NCBI GenBank assembly: GCA_017436285.1 | Contig: JAFSDL010000061.1 | Location: 1 to 44,542 of the forward strand | Source: Clostridia bacterium | Lineage (GTDB): Bacteria; Bacillota; Clostridia; Oscillospirales; Acutalibacteraceae | DNA: 44,542 nt | Direction: 5' to 3' | In this document: in pieces, positions 16,774-25,792 of the stretch | Layout: each line of letters begins with the position of its first letter | Position numbering within the stretch: the stretch's first letter is position 1 | Program-made: the position numbers and the translations under genes | The notes under the pieces: generated by a model | Seen by the model: the letters and a program-made list of their open reading frames with translations, nothing else | The model's database searches: none | Told to the model about the DNA's origin: nothing

Positions 16774-18240
16774 TTATTTATTTATAATATTTTTAAAATC
16801 TTCGTATGCTTTTTCCCAAGCCTCGTTGTCCTTAGGCTCGTAAAGCTTGAGGCTTTCGCCCTCTGCAATTATTTTTCTTGCTTCTTTAATATTTTTGATT
16901 GCACCTGTTGACATAAGCTGAATTGCAACATTACCTAAAGCAGTTGCTTCAATGGGACCACCATAAACATTTACATTACAGCTCTGTGCAGTCATCTGAA
17001 GAAGAAGCTTATCCTTTGTTCCGCCACCCATAACGTGAATTCTGTCATAATCCTTGCCGGTGCATTCCTTGATACCGTCAAAGGTGTAGCGATATTTAAG
17101 TGCGAGGCTTTCATAAATGCAACGGATGATTTCACCAACAGTCTGAGGAACATACTGTCCTGTTTTTTCGCAGTATTCCTTAACTCTTCTGGGAAGGTTG
17201 CCCATTGGTGCAAATTCGGGAGCATCAGGGTCAATAAAGCATTTGAAGGGCTCACATTCCAATGCAAGCTTTTCAAGCTCTGCATAAGAGTACTCCTTAC
17301 CTTCACGAATCCATTGACGGCGACTTTCCTGAATAAGCCAGAGACCGCAGATGTTTTTAAGGAATGCGGTGGTGTAATCATAGCCACCCTCATTTGTAAC
17401 GTTAAGCTTTTTAGAAGCCTCGTTTATAATCGGTTCTTTAACCTCTGTGCCGAATAATGACCAGGTTCCGCAGCTGATGAAAGCAAAATCATCATATTCG
17501 CAGGGCGTTGCAGTAATTGCACTCTGTGTATCGTGAGCCGCAACGCTTACGATATCTGCTTTAGGAACTCCAAGCTCTTCACAAATTTCATCGGAAAGCT
17601 GACCGATAACCGCACCTGTGGGTGCAATATCTGTAAGAAGATCTTTTTTTATGCCGAAGGTGTCAAGAATTTCATCCGACCAATTATTTGTTTTCAAATC
17701 AACCATCTGTGATGTGGTGGCAATTGAGAATTCTGTTGATTTAACACCTGAAAGCATATAGTTGAGAAGGTCGGGCATAAACAGAAGCTTATCCGCTTCC
17801 TCCAATATGTAGGGGCGGTTTTCTTTAAGAGAAAGAAGCTGGAAGATGGTATTGAAATCCATAAACTGAATTCCTGTAATATCATACATTCTTTCCTTTG
17901 ACATATACTCGGTTGCTTTTTCAACCATTCCGTCATTTCTTGCATCGCGGTAATGCACGGGGTTTTCAACTAATGTTCCATCCTTGCGAAGAAGACCGAA
18001 GTCAACGCCCCAGGTATCAATACCGATGGAGTCAAATCCGCCGGCTTCTTTGGCTTTAAGGATGCCCTGCTTGATTTCAAAGAAAAGTCTTTGAACATCC
18101 CAATAAACAGTACCATTGATTTTAACAGGGTCGTTAGAGAAACGATGAACCTCCTGAAGCTCAATTTTCTCTCCGTCAAATATACCAAGAATGGCTCTTC
18201 CGCTTGATGCGCCAAAATCAAATGCTAAAACTCTTTTCAT
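16774..18240 (-). CDS. rhaB: Rhamnulokinase (FGGY carbohydrate kinase)
   Basis: Rhamnulokinase phosphorylates L-rhamnulose to rhamnulose 1-phosphate. The FGGY fold is complete in 488 residues: phosphate loop DFGASSGRAILG at the start, GIDTWGVDFGLL near 75, SCGTWSLFGTE in the middle, and GGGTKDKLLLQMTAQ in the C-terminal lobe. The ATG at 18240 has AAGGTG six bases upstream; a GTG at 18249 would overlap that site. No rhaA (isomerase) or rhaD (aldolase) is in the window. Assignment to rhamnulose over other sugars rests on the GASSGR and TWGVDFG blocks typical of RhaB. Confidence 0.9.
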   Translation of the reverse strand: MKRVLAFDFGASSGRAILGIFDGEKIELQEVHRFSNDPVKINGTVYWDVQRLFFEIKQGILKAKEAGGFDSIGIDTWGVDFGLLRKDGTLVENPVHYRDARNDGMVEKATEYMSKERMYDITGIQFMDFNTIFQLLSLKENRPYILEEADKLLFMPDLLNYMLSGVKSTEFSIATTSQMVDLKTNNWSDEILDTFGIKKDLLTDIAPTGAVIGQLSDEICEELGVPKADIVSVAAHDTQSAITATPCEYDDFAFISCGTWSLFGTEVKEPIINEASKKLNVTNEGGYDYTTAFLKNICGLWLIQESRRQWIREGKEYSYAELEKLALECEPFKCFIDPDAPEFAPMGNLPRRVKEYCEKTGQYVPQTVGEIIRCIYESLALKYRYTFDGIKECTGKDYDRIHVMGGGTKDKLLLQMTAQSCNVNVYGGPIEATALGNVAIQLMSTGAIKNIKEARKIIAEGESLKLYEPKDNEAWEKAYEDFKNIINK

Positions 18241-18272
18241 AGTTATCACCTTATTTTAAAAATGATTCCAAA

Positions 18273-19190
18273 TCAGCTTAAGAAACAGTTGATGATAATT
18301 TCTTCTGCTTCTTCTTCGGTTTTGCCGAGGGTCTGAAGCTTTAAAAGCTGGTCATTATTTATTCTGCCGATAGCAGCTTCGTGAACAATATTTGCTTCGC
18401 AATGGTTTGCGGCAATTTCGGGAATTGAACGTATGTGAGCATTACCCATAATGATAGAATCACATTGAACATGGGCTTTACATTTTGCATTACCTACTGC
18501 ACGAGGGTAGAATACCTGCTCAGAATCATCCTTTGCAACGGAACGGGAAATGATTTGTGAAGATGCATCCTCACCATTAAGCTCAATAACCATATCTGAA
18601 TGGGCAATCTGGTTTCCGTGAGTCATAAGCTTTTCGAGAATTACAAGGCGGGCACCGGCTTCTAATTTCGCGAAGGTATCACGTTTTGTTGAGTCAACGC
18701 CTTTAATCTGAACGCTTTCCATTTCACAGAATGAGTTTTCAGCCATATAGATTTCGGTTGTGGGATTAAGTATTCTGTCTCCCTTACCATCACCTTCGCC
18801 ATAATGCTTTTCAACATATTTTATATGTGCATTTTTACCGATGTGGAAGCGGTGAATACCATCGTGCTCACTGCTTTGGTCGCCGGAATTATGAATTCCG
18901 CAGCCTGCAACAATGAGAACATCAGCATTCTCTTCAATGTAAAAATCATTATAAACAAGGTCGTTTACACCGGCTTCGGTAATAATAACAGGCATATGAA
19001 CACTTTCGTTTTTGGTTCCTGCCTTTACAGTGATATCAATACCGGGTTTGTCTTTTTTGGGCTCAATTATAATATTTGCACTTGAACGTCTTTCTGTGCT
19101 TTCGCCATTTTTTCTTAAACTGAAAGCACCTTGAGGAATTTCGTGTAAATCCGCAACAGCTTCAAGCATTCTCTTATCTATTTTATTCAT
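18273..19190 (-). CDS. SufB/SufD-family Fe-S assembly protein, short (minimal SUF) form
   Basis: This is a scaffold subunit that works with SufC in iron-sulfur cluster assembly. At 305 residues it is much shorter than SufB of the full SUF operon (about 470) and contains mainly the beta-helix core plus the C-terminal block: CDSIIMGNAHIRSIPEI, then ANIVHEAAIGRI and DQLLKLQTLGKTEEEA. The ATG at 19190 is 17 bp after the sufC stop; an in-frame TTG at 19223 would overlap sufC. With sufC as the only partner and no sufS, sufU or sufA near, it resembles the two-gene minimal SUF (SMS type) described in archaea and anaerobes. Confidence 0.88.
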   Translation of the reverse strand: MNKIDKRMLEAVADLHEIPQGAFSLRKNGESTERRSSANIIIEPKKDKPGIDITVKAGTKNESVHMPVIITEAGVNDLVYNDFYIEENADVLIVAGCGIHNSGDQSSEHDGIHRFHIGKNAHIKYVEKHYGEGDGKGDRILNPTTEIYMAENSFCEMESVQIKGVDSTKRDTFAKLEAGARLVILEKLMTHGNQIAHSDMVIELNGEDASSQIISRSVAKDDSEQVFYPRAVGNAKCKAHVQCDSIIMGNAHIRSIPEIAANHCEANIVHEAAIGRINNDQLLKLQTLGKTEEEAEEIIINCFLS

Positions 19191-19207
19191 ATTTTCTACT
19201 AATCCTT

Positions 19208-19924
19208 TTATCTGAATGTGCAAGTGTTGTCAAACTGTGACATAAGCTCAGGGAAGATTTCTTCTGCAGGACCTTTTTTGGAAACAACACCATTTGCAAT
19301 AACTGCAATTTCATCTGCTATTTTCATAATTCTTTCCTGATGGGAAATGATTATCATACTTTCCTTGCGGCTTTTTGAAATGCCCTTAAAGCTTTCAACA
19401 AGCATATTGAAGCTCCACAGGTCTATGCCTGCTTCCGGCTCATCATAAATTGCAAGCTTTAAATCTCTTGCCATAAGAGTTGCAATTTCAATTCTCTTTA
19501 TTTCACCGCCTGAAAGAGATGAATCAACCTCACGATTAAGATAATCCTTTGAGCAAAGGCCGACATTTGTAAGGTAAGCACAGCACTGATCCTCAGGCAA
19601 ATCTTCTCCGTGGGCAAGGCTTAAAAGGCCTCGGACTGAAAGCCCCTTGAAGCGAGGCGGATGCTGAAAAGCATAGCCGATTCCAAGCTTAGCTCTTTCG
19701 GTAATAGACATTTCGGTGATATCAATACCGTTCCACAGAATTTGACCGCCTGTTGGCTTCTGAATACCCATTATAATTTTTGCAAGGGTGGATTTACCAC
19801 CACCGTTGGGACCTGTTACCACAAGAAATTTTCCGTCCTCAAGAGTAAGGGAAACATCAGTAAGTATTTCTTTTTCTCCCAGCTCATCGGACACATTAAA
19901 AGAAATATTTTTTAATTCCAGCAT
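19208..19924 (-). CDS. sufC: SufC-type Fe-S assembly ATPase
   Basis: This ABC-type soluble ATPase drives the SUF scaffold. Walker A GPNGGGKST, signature LSGGEIKR and Walker B LAIYDEPEAGID are all present; EPEAGIDLWSF is a SufC hallmark distinguishing it from transport ATPases. The ATG at 19924 follows GGAG by six bases; an in-frame TTG at 19936 overlaps that site and is rejected. 238 residues. First gene of the six-gene minus-strand operon, behind a clear promoter. Confidence 0.95.
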   Translation of the reverse strand: MLELKNISFNVSDELGEKEILTDVSLTLEDGKFLVVTGPNGGGKSTLAKIIMGIQKPTGGQILWNGIDITEMSITERAKLGIGYAFQHPPRFKGLSVRGLLSLAHGEDLPEDQCCAYLTNVGLCSKDYLNREVDSSLSGGEIKRIEIATLMARDLKLAIYDEPEAGIDLWSFNMLVESFKGISKSRKESMIIISHQERIMKIADEIAVIANGVVSKKGPAEEIFPELMSQFDNTCTFR

Positions 19925-19979
19925 ATTGTTCTCCAAAAGATATTTTTAGTGTTTTATTTGCATATTATTTCAATTATGA

Positions 19980-20008
19980 ATTATATACAATTTGATGTGT
20001 TTATTCAA
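19980..20008 (-). promoter_or_regulatory. Promoter of the sufC operon
   Basis: On the minus strand TTGAAT (20008-20003), 17-bp spacer, TATAAT (19985-19980). It lies 56 bases before the sufC start. Confidence 0.8.
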
Positions 20009-20025
20009 GTGTTTTTCAAAAATCC

Positions 20026-20054
20026 TTGTTAAATATGAAGCTTTATGCTATATT
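20026..20054 (+). promoter_or_regulatory. Promoter of the diguanylate cyclase gene
   Basis: TTGTTA (20026-20031), 17-bp spacer, TATATT (20049-20054), with an extended -10 TGC just before it. It is divergent from, and 18 bp away from, the sufC promoter. Confidence 0.75.
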
Positions 20055-20087
20055 ATAATAAATATTATTTTTTAAAAGAGGGATAAT

Positions 20088-21404
20088 ATGAGAAGACTTG
20101 GTGGAGATTACGAAGCAAATTTATCAAGAGAAGAGCTTGAGACTATACTTCAGGAAATTGTTACGGGTATAGCAATTGTTTCTCCTCATCCGGACGGAGT
20201 CAGGCTTGATTATACCAACAATGGATTTTTTCAAATCTTCGGTTATACAAGAGAGGAATATGAAAGTCTGGGTGATGCAGTTCGTCTGAATCTTTTTCAT
20301 GAAAGAGATTTTATGAATATTGTTACAAAAATAAATACCGATTATGCTCCCGGTGAGGTTTTACAGTTTGAATGCCGAATCAATAAAAAAGGCGGAGAAC
20401 AAGCATGGGGGCTTATTTCTACTCGTAAGCCAAGTAATGCCGCCCAGGGTGAGCAGACATTTATTTGCAGCATTGTTGATATAACCGATTTGAAAAAAAT
20501 TCAGTTAAATCAGGAAAAAGAAAGAAAACGTTATGAAATCATAGAAGAGCTTTCGGATAATATTTTCTTTACATACGATGTTACAAATGATGTTTTTGAG
20601 GCGTCTGCTAAAATTCTTCGTTCTATCGGAACAAGAACAAGAATAGAAAATGCTATTGAAAGTATGACATACGGAGATATTATTGACCATAGGGATGTTC
20701 CTGCATTTATAGGTGCTTTAAGTAATGGTCTCTCGGGACAAAGAAAAAACACTTTTGATGCCCGAATTATTAATAATCGTGGTGATTCTGTGTGGCACAG
20801 AATTAAATTCTCAGTTGTTTTTGATGAAAATGATAATGCGGTTCAGTTTGTTGGTAATATGACTGACATAGATAAGGAGAAAAAAGAGAAGAACAGACTT
20901 ATTGCGCAGGCTGAAACAGACCAACTTACAGGCTTTCTTAATAAGCTTTCAACAATGCTTAAGGTGAATGAGCTTATAAAGGAAGAGGAAGAAGAGGGCG
21001 CATTATTTATATTTGATATTGATAATTTCAAAAAGCTTAATGATACTTATGGCCATCGTGTAGGAGATATTTTCCTGAAGGAATTTACAGGTAAGCTTTC
21101 TCTTTCCTTCCGTACATCTGATGTTTTGGGAAGAGTAGGCGGAGAAGAATTTGTTTTATATCTGAGTGGTGTTGGTGATAACAAGCATTACTTAGAGGAA
21201 AAAGCAGTGCAGATTCAAAGCATTTGCAACAGTATTCGTCTTGAGGTTGCCCCTGAAGAAGAGTTTTCCTGCAGTATTGGTATTTCCAGATTTCCTTCGG
21301 ACGGAAAAACATATACAGAGCTTTATGAAAAAGCTGACAAAGCTATGTACTATGTTAAAAATCACGGTAAAAAGAACTTTGCATTCATTGATGAAATTGG
21401 GTGA
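20088..21404 (+). CDS. PAS-PAS-GGDEF diguanylate cyclase
   Basis: This makes the second messenger cyclic di-GMP. The 438 residues contain two PAS sensor domains (about 20-140, with a PAC-like end at SIVDITDLKKIQ, and about 150-265, ending NMTDIDKEKKEK), then a GGDEF domain. The active site is GGEEF (351-355) and the inhibitory I-site RxxD (RTSD, 342-345) lies the canonical five residues upstream, so product feedback is expected. No membrane segment is seen; it should sense a cytosolic signal. GAGGG precedes the ATG. The murD-like gene follows after 12 bp. Confidence 0.95.
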   Translation: MRRLGGDYEANLSREELETILQEIVTGIAIVSPHPDGVRLDYTNNGFFQIFGYTREEYESLGDAVRLNLFHERDFMNIVTKINTDYAPGEVLQFECRINKKGGEQAWGLISTRKPSNAAQGEQTFICSIVDITDLKKIQLNQEKERKRYEIIEELSDNIFFTYDVTNDVFEASAKILRSIGTRTRIENAIESMTYGDIIDHRDVPAFIGALSNGLSGQRKNTFDARIINNRGDSVWHRIKFSVVFDENDNAVQFVGNMTDIDKEKKEKNRLIAQAETDQLTGFLNKLSTMLKVNELIKEEEEEGALFIFDIDNFKKLNDTYGHRVGDIFLKEFTGKLSLSFRTSDVLGRVGGEEFVLYLSGVGDNKHYLEEKAVQIQSICNSIRLEVAPEEEFSCSIGISRFPSDGKTYTELYEKADKAMYYVKNHGKKNFAFIDEIG

Positions 21405-21416
21405 TTAAAGAATACT

Positions 21417-22727
21417 ATGTCCCGAATAATTCAGTATATAGAAAACAAAAAAATTATTATTGTGGGTATGGGCAGAGAGGGTAAATCAACCCTTTCTTAT
21501 ATAAGAAAGCATTTACCTGAAAAGCATCTGACAATAGCAGATAAAAATGGCTTCGAAAGTGATGACAAAAATATTACTGTTATTTCAGGTGAGAATTATC
21601 TTGCTTCTCTCGGTGATTTTGATATTGTTTTCAAAAGCCCGGGTATTGCATTTTTAGATGATGTTGTTTACCCCGAAACAACCGAAATCACTTGTCAGAC
21701 AGATATGTTCCTGCGTTTTTGTAGCCCTGTTGTTGTAGGAATTACAGGCTCAAAGGGTAAAACCACCACATCCACACTTATTTATGAAATGCTTAAAGCA
21801 GGTGGACTTAACACTTGTCTTATAGGCAATATCGGTGTTCCTGTTTTTGAAAAAGCCGATGAGGATGAAAGCCTTGTGGCAGTTATTGAAATGTCCTCAC
21901 ATCAGCTTGAATTTACTAAAGCCTCTCCTCATGTGGCAGTGCTTGTCAATATTTATCAGGAGCATCTTGACCACTATAAAACAGGCTTTAAGGGTTATGT
22001 GGAGGCAAAGCTTAATATCGCAGTTCATCAGAAGGAAACAGATTATCTGGTTTACAATCCTGAACAAGACCTTGAGGGTGTTGTTGATTGGGAAAAGGTT
22101 CTTAAAAGCAACGGCAGACCCGTTACCTTTACAGATGCGAAAAACGATACCTTTGTTAATGAACTCTGGAATTCCACAGAGCATCTTAAGGGTGAGCATA
22201 ACAGACAGGATATTGCTTATGCCCTAGCGGTTGCAAGAATTTTCGGTGTCAGCGATGATGCAGTAAGAAATGCTATAAAATCCTTTGGTGGCATTGAACA
22301 CAGAATGGAGTTTGTTGGTGTTGTAAATGGCATCAATTGGTATAATGACAGTATTGCAACTATTCCCACTGCAGTTATGGGAGCTGTAAAGGCTCTCGGT
22401 AATGTTGATACATTGCTTTTCGGCGGACTTGACAGAGGTATTGATTATACCGACTTTATAGAGTTTTTGTCGGAGTGCAATATCTCTAATCTTGTGGGGC
22501 TACCCGAAACAGGACATAACATAATTAAAGCCCTTGAAGGAAAAAGGGTTAATAAAAATATGATTTGTGCTGAAAATATGGAAAACGCAGTTAAAATCTG
22601 TTCTGAAATAACCCAAAAGGGCAAAAGCTGTTTGTTCTCGCCTGCGGCGGCAAGCTATAATTATTATAAAAACTTTGAGGAAAAGGGCAGGCACTTCAAA
22701 TCTGAAATTAAAAAATTGACAAAATAA
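21417..22727 (+). CDS. murD: MurD-like UDP-N-acetylmuramoyl-L-alanine:D-glutamate ligase
   Basis: MurD adds D-Glu to the peptidoglycan precursor UDP-MurNAc-L-Ala in the cytosol. The ATP loop GITGSKGKTTTSTL (108-121), EMSSHQLE, the EHLDHY block and NDSIATIPTAV near 315-325 are intact in 436 residues. The N-terminal UDP-binding loop reads VGMGREGKSTLS where common MurD has G-GxSG, so this is a variant copy. It stands apart from any division and cell wall cluster and follows a c-di-GMP cyclase. The ribosome site is weak (AAAGAA). A second, canonical murD may exist elsewhere. Confidence 0.85.
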   Translation: MSRIIQYIENKKIIIVGMGREGKSTLSYIRKHLPEKHLTIADKNGFESDDKNITVISGENYLASLGDFDIVFKSPGIAFLDDVVYPETTEITCQTDMFLRFCSPVVVGITGSKGKTTTSTLIYEMLKAGGLNTCLIGNIGVPVFEKADEDESLVAVIEMSSHQLEFTKASPHVAVLVNIYQEHLDHYKTGFKGYVEAKLNIAVHQKETDYLVYNPEQDLEGVVDWEKVLKSNGRPVTFTDAKNDTFVNELWNSTEHLKGEHNRQDIAYALAVARIFGVSDDAVRNAIKSFGGIEHRMEFVGVVNGINWYNDSIATIPTAVMGAVKALGNVDTLLFGGLDRGIDYTDFIEFLSECNISNLVGLPETGHNIIKALEGKRVNKNMICAENMENAVKICSEITQKGKSCLFSPAAASYNYYKNFEEKGRHFKSEIKKLTK

Positions 22728-22744
22728 GGAAATAGGAATATACT
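22716..22744 (+). promoter_or_regulatory. Strong promoter of the secreted phosphoesterase gene
   Basis: TTGACA (22716-22721), 17-bp spacer, TATACT (22739-22744). The -35 box lies inside the last codons of the murD-like gene. Confidence 0.8.
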
Positions 22745-22782
22745 ATTAGGTACAATTCCAATAATAAAAGGAGAATAAGAAA

Positions 22783-23946
22783 ATGAAAAAGGTTATTTCT
22801 GTTGTTCTTGCAGTTTGTATGCTTTTCTCTCTTGCGACTATGAGCTTCGCAGGCTTAAAAGCAGATGCAAAGCTTCAGTTCAACTCAAACGGTAAATTTA
22901 AAATTCTTTGCCTTGCAGACGTTCAGGACTCATATCCTATGGAGCCTGCAGTAATCCAGTTTATCAAGGAAGCCCTTGATTTTGCTGCTCCAGACCTTGT
23001 TGTTTTTGTTGGCGACAATGTTGTTGGCGAGGATATCAGAGCTATTGATGAAATGATAGCACCCCTTGATGAAAGAGATATTCCCTTCACGTTCGTTTTC
23101 GGTAACCACGATGATGAGGGCGGTATGGTTAAGGAGGATCAGCTTGCAGCATATCAGAAATATGATGAATGTATGGCTTATGATGCAGACCCCTCACTCA
23201 GCGGTTGCGCAACACACAATCTTCCCATTCTTTCAAGTGATGGCAGTAAGGTTGCATTTAATGTTTGGTGCTTTGACAGTGGCGGAAGCATCCACGATGA
23301 AGATGGCGAATGGCTCGGCTATGACCACGTTCACGCAGACCAGATTGAATGGTATGAAGAAACCCGTGAGGCTTTAGCTGCAGAAAATGGTGGCGAGGTT
23401 GTTCCTTCACTTGCATTCCAGCACATTATTCCTCAGGAGCCTGTTGAAATGATTTTCTATGAGGGCGCAATTGCTCTCGGCGAAGCTACCATCAATTTCT
23501 CTGATGGTACTGTTTACACAGTAGTTCCCGATATTACTAAATATGATGGCTATATTTTTGAAAAGAGCTGTCCCAGCTATGGTAATGACGGTCAGTGGGA
23601 TGCAATGGTTGATGGCGGCGATGTTATCGGTCTTGTAGTAGGTCACGACCATGTGAACAACTTTGTTGCAGATTGTGGCGGTATCGACCTTATTCAGACT
23701 CCCGGTTGCACATATAACTCATATTATAACAATATGTTCCAGGGTGCGAGAGTTATCGAGCTTGATGAAAGCGACCTTACAACCTATGAAACATATAATC
23801 TCACATCAAACGAGCTTGCTCAGAGAGATGATTCTCAGTTAGGTGAAATGGGCGGAAGAAACAACTATGATTTCTTCTACACAGTTGAAAAAATCTTCAC
23901 AATGATTTATGACTTGTTTGTTGATTTCTTCAAGAGCTTTGCATAA
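22783..23946 (+). CDS. Secreted calcineurin-like metallophosphoesterase
   Basis: A signal peptide (MKKVISVV, then a hydrophobic run to ATMSFA, residues 1-23) leads to an exported binuclear metal phosphatase of 387 residues. Metal motifs: ADVQD (45-49, with Gln in place of the usual DxH His, as in the purple acid phosphatase-like Dcr2 group), GDN (77-79), GNHD (107-110), QHI and GHDHVN. The C-terminus ends in an amphipathic hydrophobic stretch (IYDLFVDFFKSFA) of unknown use. AAAGGAG lies nine bases before the ATG. It probably releases phosphate from extracellular esters; substrate unknown. Confidence 0.9.
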   Translation: MKKVISVVLAVCMLFSLATMSFAGLKADAKLQFNSNGKFKILCLADVQDSYPMEPAVIQFIKEALDFAAPDLVVFVGDNVVGEDIRAIDEMIAPLDERDIPFTFVFGNHDDEGGMVKEDQLAAYQKYDECMAYDADPSLSGCATHNLPILSSDGSKVAFNVWCFDSGGSIHDEDGEWLGYDHVHADQIEWYEETREALAAENGGEVVPSLAFQHIIPQEPVEMIFYEGAIALGEATINFSDGTVYTVVPDITKYDGYIFEKSCPSYGNDGQWDAMVDGGDVIGLVVGHDHVNNFVADCGGIDLIQTPGCTYNSYYNNMFQGARVIELDESDLTTYETYNLTSNELAQRDDSQLGEMGGRNNYDFFYTVEKIFTMIYDLFVDFFKSFA

Positions 23947-23959
23947 TTGAATAATAATG

Positions 23960-23992
23960 AAACGGTTCGAAAGCAATTCCGAACCGTTTTTT
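23960..23992. terminator. Terminator of the phosphoesterase gene
   Basis: Stem AAACGGTTCG / CGAACCGTTT (23960-23969 with 23980-23989) is followed by Ts. It abuts the stop codon of the convergent DUF4037 gene and can serve both strands. Confidence 0.88.
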
Positions 23993-24932
23993 ATATGCCT
24001 GAAAGTATATGAGAATTTCTTAAATCTCCGTTTTTTATAAAATCATTTACAGAATAAGCATGCTTTTCCAAATCGTTGCAGGTGGCTTTGGTGATTTCTT
24101 TTTCTTTTAAAATACTGATTATTTCTTCTGCAACAGAATTTATTATTTCATTTTTTATATTGGCATTTTCTGTGGAGTTATCCGTTGAAATAAGAAATTC
24201 GAGAGAATCTGCAAGGTATTCGCCCTTTGGCAAATCCATTAATGCTCTGAATTGCCATTTGTAATAGGGCATATATTTGCCGTTCAGGAGAAAATAAGCC
24301 TTCATAGCAGAATTTGAAAATTCAAAAAGCGAAAGCTGTGCAGATGCGGTTTCCCCACGCTTTAGAATACGAGGGTAATTATACTGACCGCTTTGCGCCA
24401 TTATCAGAAGATTTCCTGCAAGCTTCTTAAGAAAAATATCTTGTGGCATATTAATAAGTCTGTTGCGGATTTTTGTGAATTCCCCAAGCTTATCCTCAAA
24501 AACCTCACCATTTGTTGCTTCTGCAAGTGCATAATCGGGAAGAGAAAACCATTGTTCAACGGTCAGCTCGCCATTTGGTGAGCCGATTTTTTTATTATAA
24601 AAATCACTTGTTCTGAAAACACCATTTCTGCCTCCCCCAACAGGCTTTACAAGGCTTCTTTTGTAACCGTAAAATTCTTTTGGCAATTTACTGTATGCTC
24701 TTTCTAAATTGAAAAATGTCTTTTCATCAATAACACTTTCATCAGGAAGAAACAAGCAAAAGCCCGGTTCAAAATCGTGATCGTGAGAAATATCGTCATC
24801 ATACCCATAACAATCTGACCCGCTACCCACAAGACCAACTGCAACTAAATGCTCGATTTCGGGGAATTGCTCTTTAAGCATAGGCTTTCCGAATTCTTCA
24901 TAATATTTTCTTGAAAGCTCAAGTCCTTTCAT
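23991..24932 (-). CDS. DUF4037 protein with nucleotidyltransferase-like active site
   Basis: The 313-residue protein shows the polymerase-beta-type nucleotidyltransferase pattern: GSGSD at 36-40, acidic residues at DDD (45-47) and DHD at 51-53, matching the GSx(9-12)DxD scheme. The rest corresponds to DUF4037, a family of unknown function. The start overlaps the preceding TPR gene by 14 bp, so the two are tightly coupled. By analogy with other nucleotidyltransferases it could modify a small molecule, protein or RNA; nothing shows which. It is read convergently with the phosphoesterase gene. Confidence 0.85.
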   Translation of the reverse strand: MKGLELSRKYYEEFGKPMLKEQFPEIEHLVAVGLVGSGSDCYGYDDDISHDHDFEPGFCLFLPDESVIDEKTFFNLERAYSKLPKEFYGYKRSLVKPVGGGRNGVFRTSDFYNKKIGSPNGELTVEQWFSLPDYALAEATNGEVFEDKLGEFTKIRNRLINMPQDIFLKKLAGNLLIMAQSGQYNYPRILKRGETASAQLSLFEFSNSAMKAYFLLNGKYMPYYKWQFRALMDLPKGEYLADSLEFLISTDNSTENANIKNEIINSVAEEIISILKEKEITKATCNDLEKHAYSVNDFIKNGDLRNSHILSGI

Positions 24933-25683
24933 AAATAGCCCTCGCTCTTTCTTTTAATTCTTTTTCATATAAAAATCTACCGTAGTAACCAAAGGTTGAA
25001 GCGCATTTTTCGCAGACAAAGGCATAGTTACCATCGGTTTCAGAATATTTTTCATCAAGCACCCATTGGGCTTTGTCTAATAAAAAATCAATTTCTTCAC
25101 AGGCATCTTCAAGCCCCTTCTGAGCTTCAACAGCATTTGCCATATTAAGATAGCTTACCGCTTGCTCTAAATTGAATTGTGGGTTGCGGTCCAATACCCT
25201 TATTGCTTTTTCATATAATTCAAATGCCTTTTCAAAGTCCTTCAAATCAACAAGTGACAGGGCAAAGTTATTGTATAATCCTGCAAGCTTGGGGTCATTT
25301 TCGGGTAAAAGTGCTTCATATAAATAAACTGCTTTTTCAAAAAGGGGAATGCTTTTCTCTGCTTCGCCAAATGCTTTATAGGCTGTTGCACAATTTATAA
25401 ATCCAGTGGCACCCGTTACTGTGCTTTCCATATTTAAAGCACTTAATAAATTCAGAGCCTTTTGGCAATATTTGTAGCAATTTCCCTTATCACCGATTTT
25501 TCTGTATAGCCCGATACATTCGTTGCATAAAGAAAATAATGCTTTGTTATCGTTTCGATTTTTAGCAATTTTCACCCATTTTTCAAGGAAATCACGGGCA
25601 GAGCTATAATCATTTCTGCTGAGAATATTATCGAGCTCGGCAATGAGATTATTAATGTTAATATTATTTTCAAAATTATTCAT
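24919..25683 (-). CDS. Tetratricopeptide-repeat protein
   Basis: The 254-residue soluble protein is built of TPR helices (for example the repeats with AYKAFGEAEKSIPLFEKAV and FALSLVDLKDFEKAFELYEKA), which act as protein-binding scaffolds. A CEKCA motif near the C-terminus is a lone CxxC. GGAGAGG precedes the ATG. It overlaps the DUF4037 gene by 14 bp and is likely its partner or regulator; that is inferred from position only. Confidence 0.88.
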   Translation of the reverse strand: MNNFENNININNLIAELDNILSRNDYSSARDFLEKWVKIAKNRNDNKALFSLCNECIGLYRKIGDKGNCYKYCQKALNLLSALNMESTVTGATGFINCATAYKAFGEAEKSIPLFEKAVYLYEALLPENDPKLAGLYNNFALSLVDLKDFEKAFELYEKAIRVLDRNPQFNLEQAVSYLNMANAVEAQKGLEDACEEIDFLLDKAQWVLDEKYSETDGNYAFVCEKCASTFGYYGRFLYEKELKERARAIYERT

Positions 25684-25710
25684 ATAAAAACCTCTCCGAT
25701 TTATAAGAAT

Positions 25711-25739
25711 ATTTTAACATAAGAACGCAGGTTTTACAA
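25711..25739 (-). promoter_or_regulatory. Promoter of the TPR-DUF4037 operon
   Basis: On the minus strand TTGTAA (25739-25734), 17-bp spacer, TAAAAT (25716-25711), with a TGT extension before the -10. Confidence 0.72.
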
Positions 25740-25770
25740 TGAAAATATATGGGGGATTACATCGAATAAT

Positions 25771-25792
25771 CCACTTTAGCGCGTTAAAGTGG
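25771..25792. promoter_or_regulatory. Operator-like dyad 1 of the ABC transporter operon
   Basis: CCACTTTA-GCGCGT-TAAAGTGG: 8-bp arms around six bases, itself containing CGCG. Its inner part ACTTTA-N6-TAAAGT recurs 103 bp downstream between the promoter boxes. Confidence 0.75.

Noticed and set aside
23783-23946. A cell wall anchor at the end of the secreted phosphoesterase
   Set aside because: There is no LPxTG motif or SLH domain; the end is only an amphipathic hydrophobic stretch.
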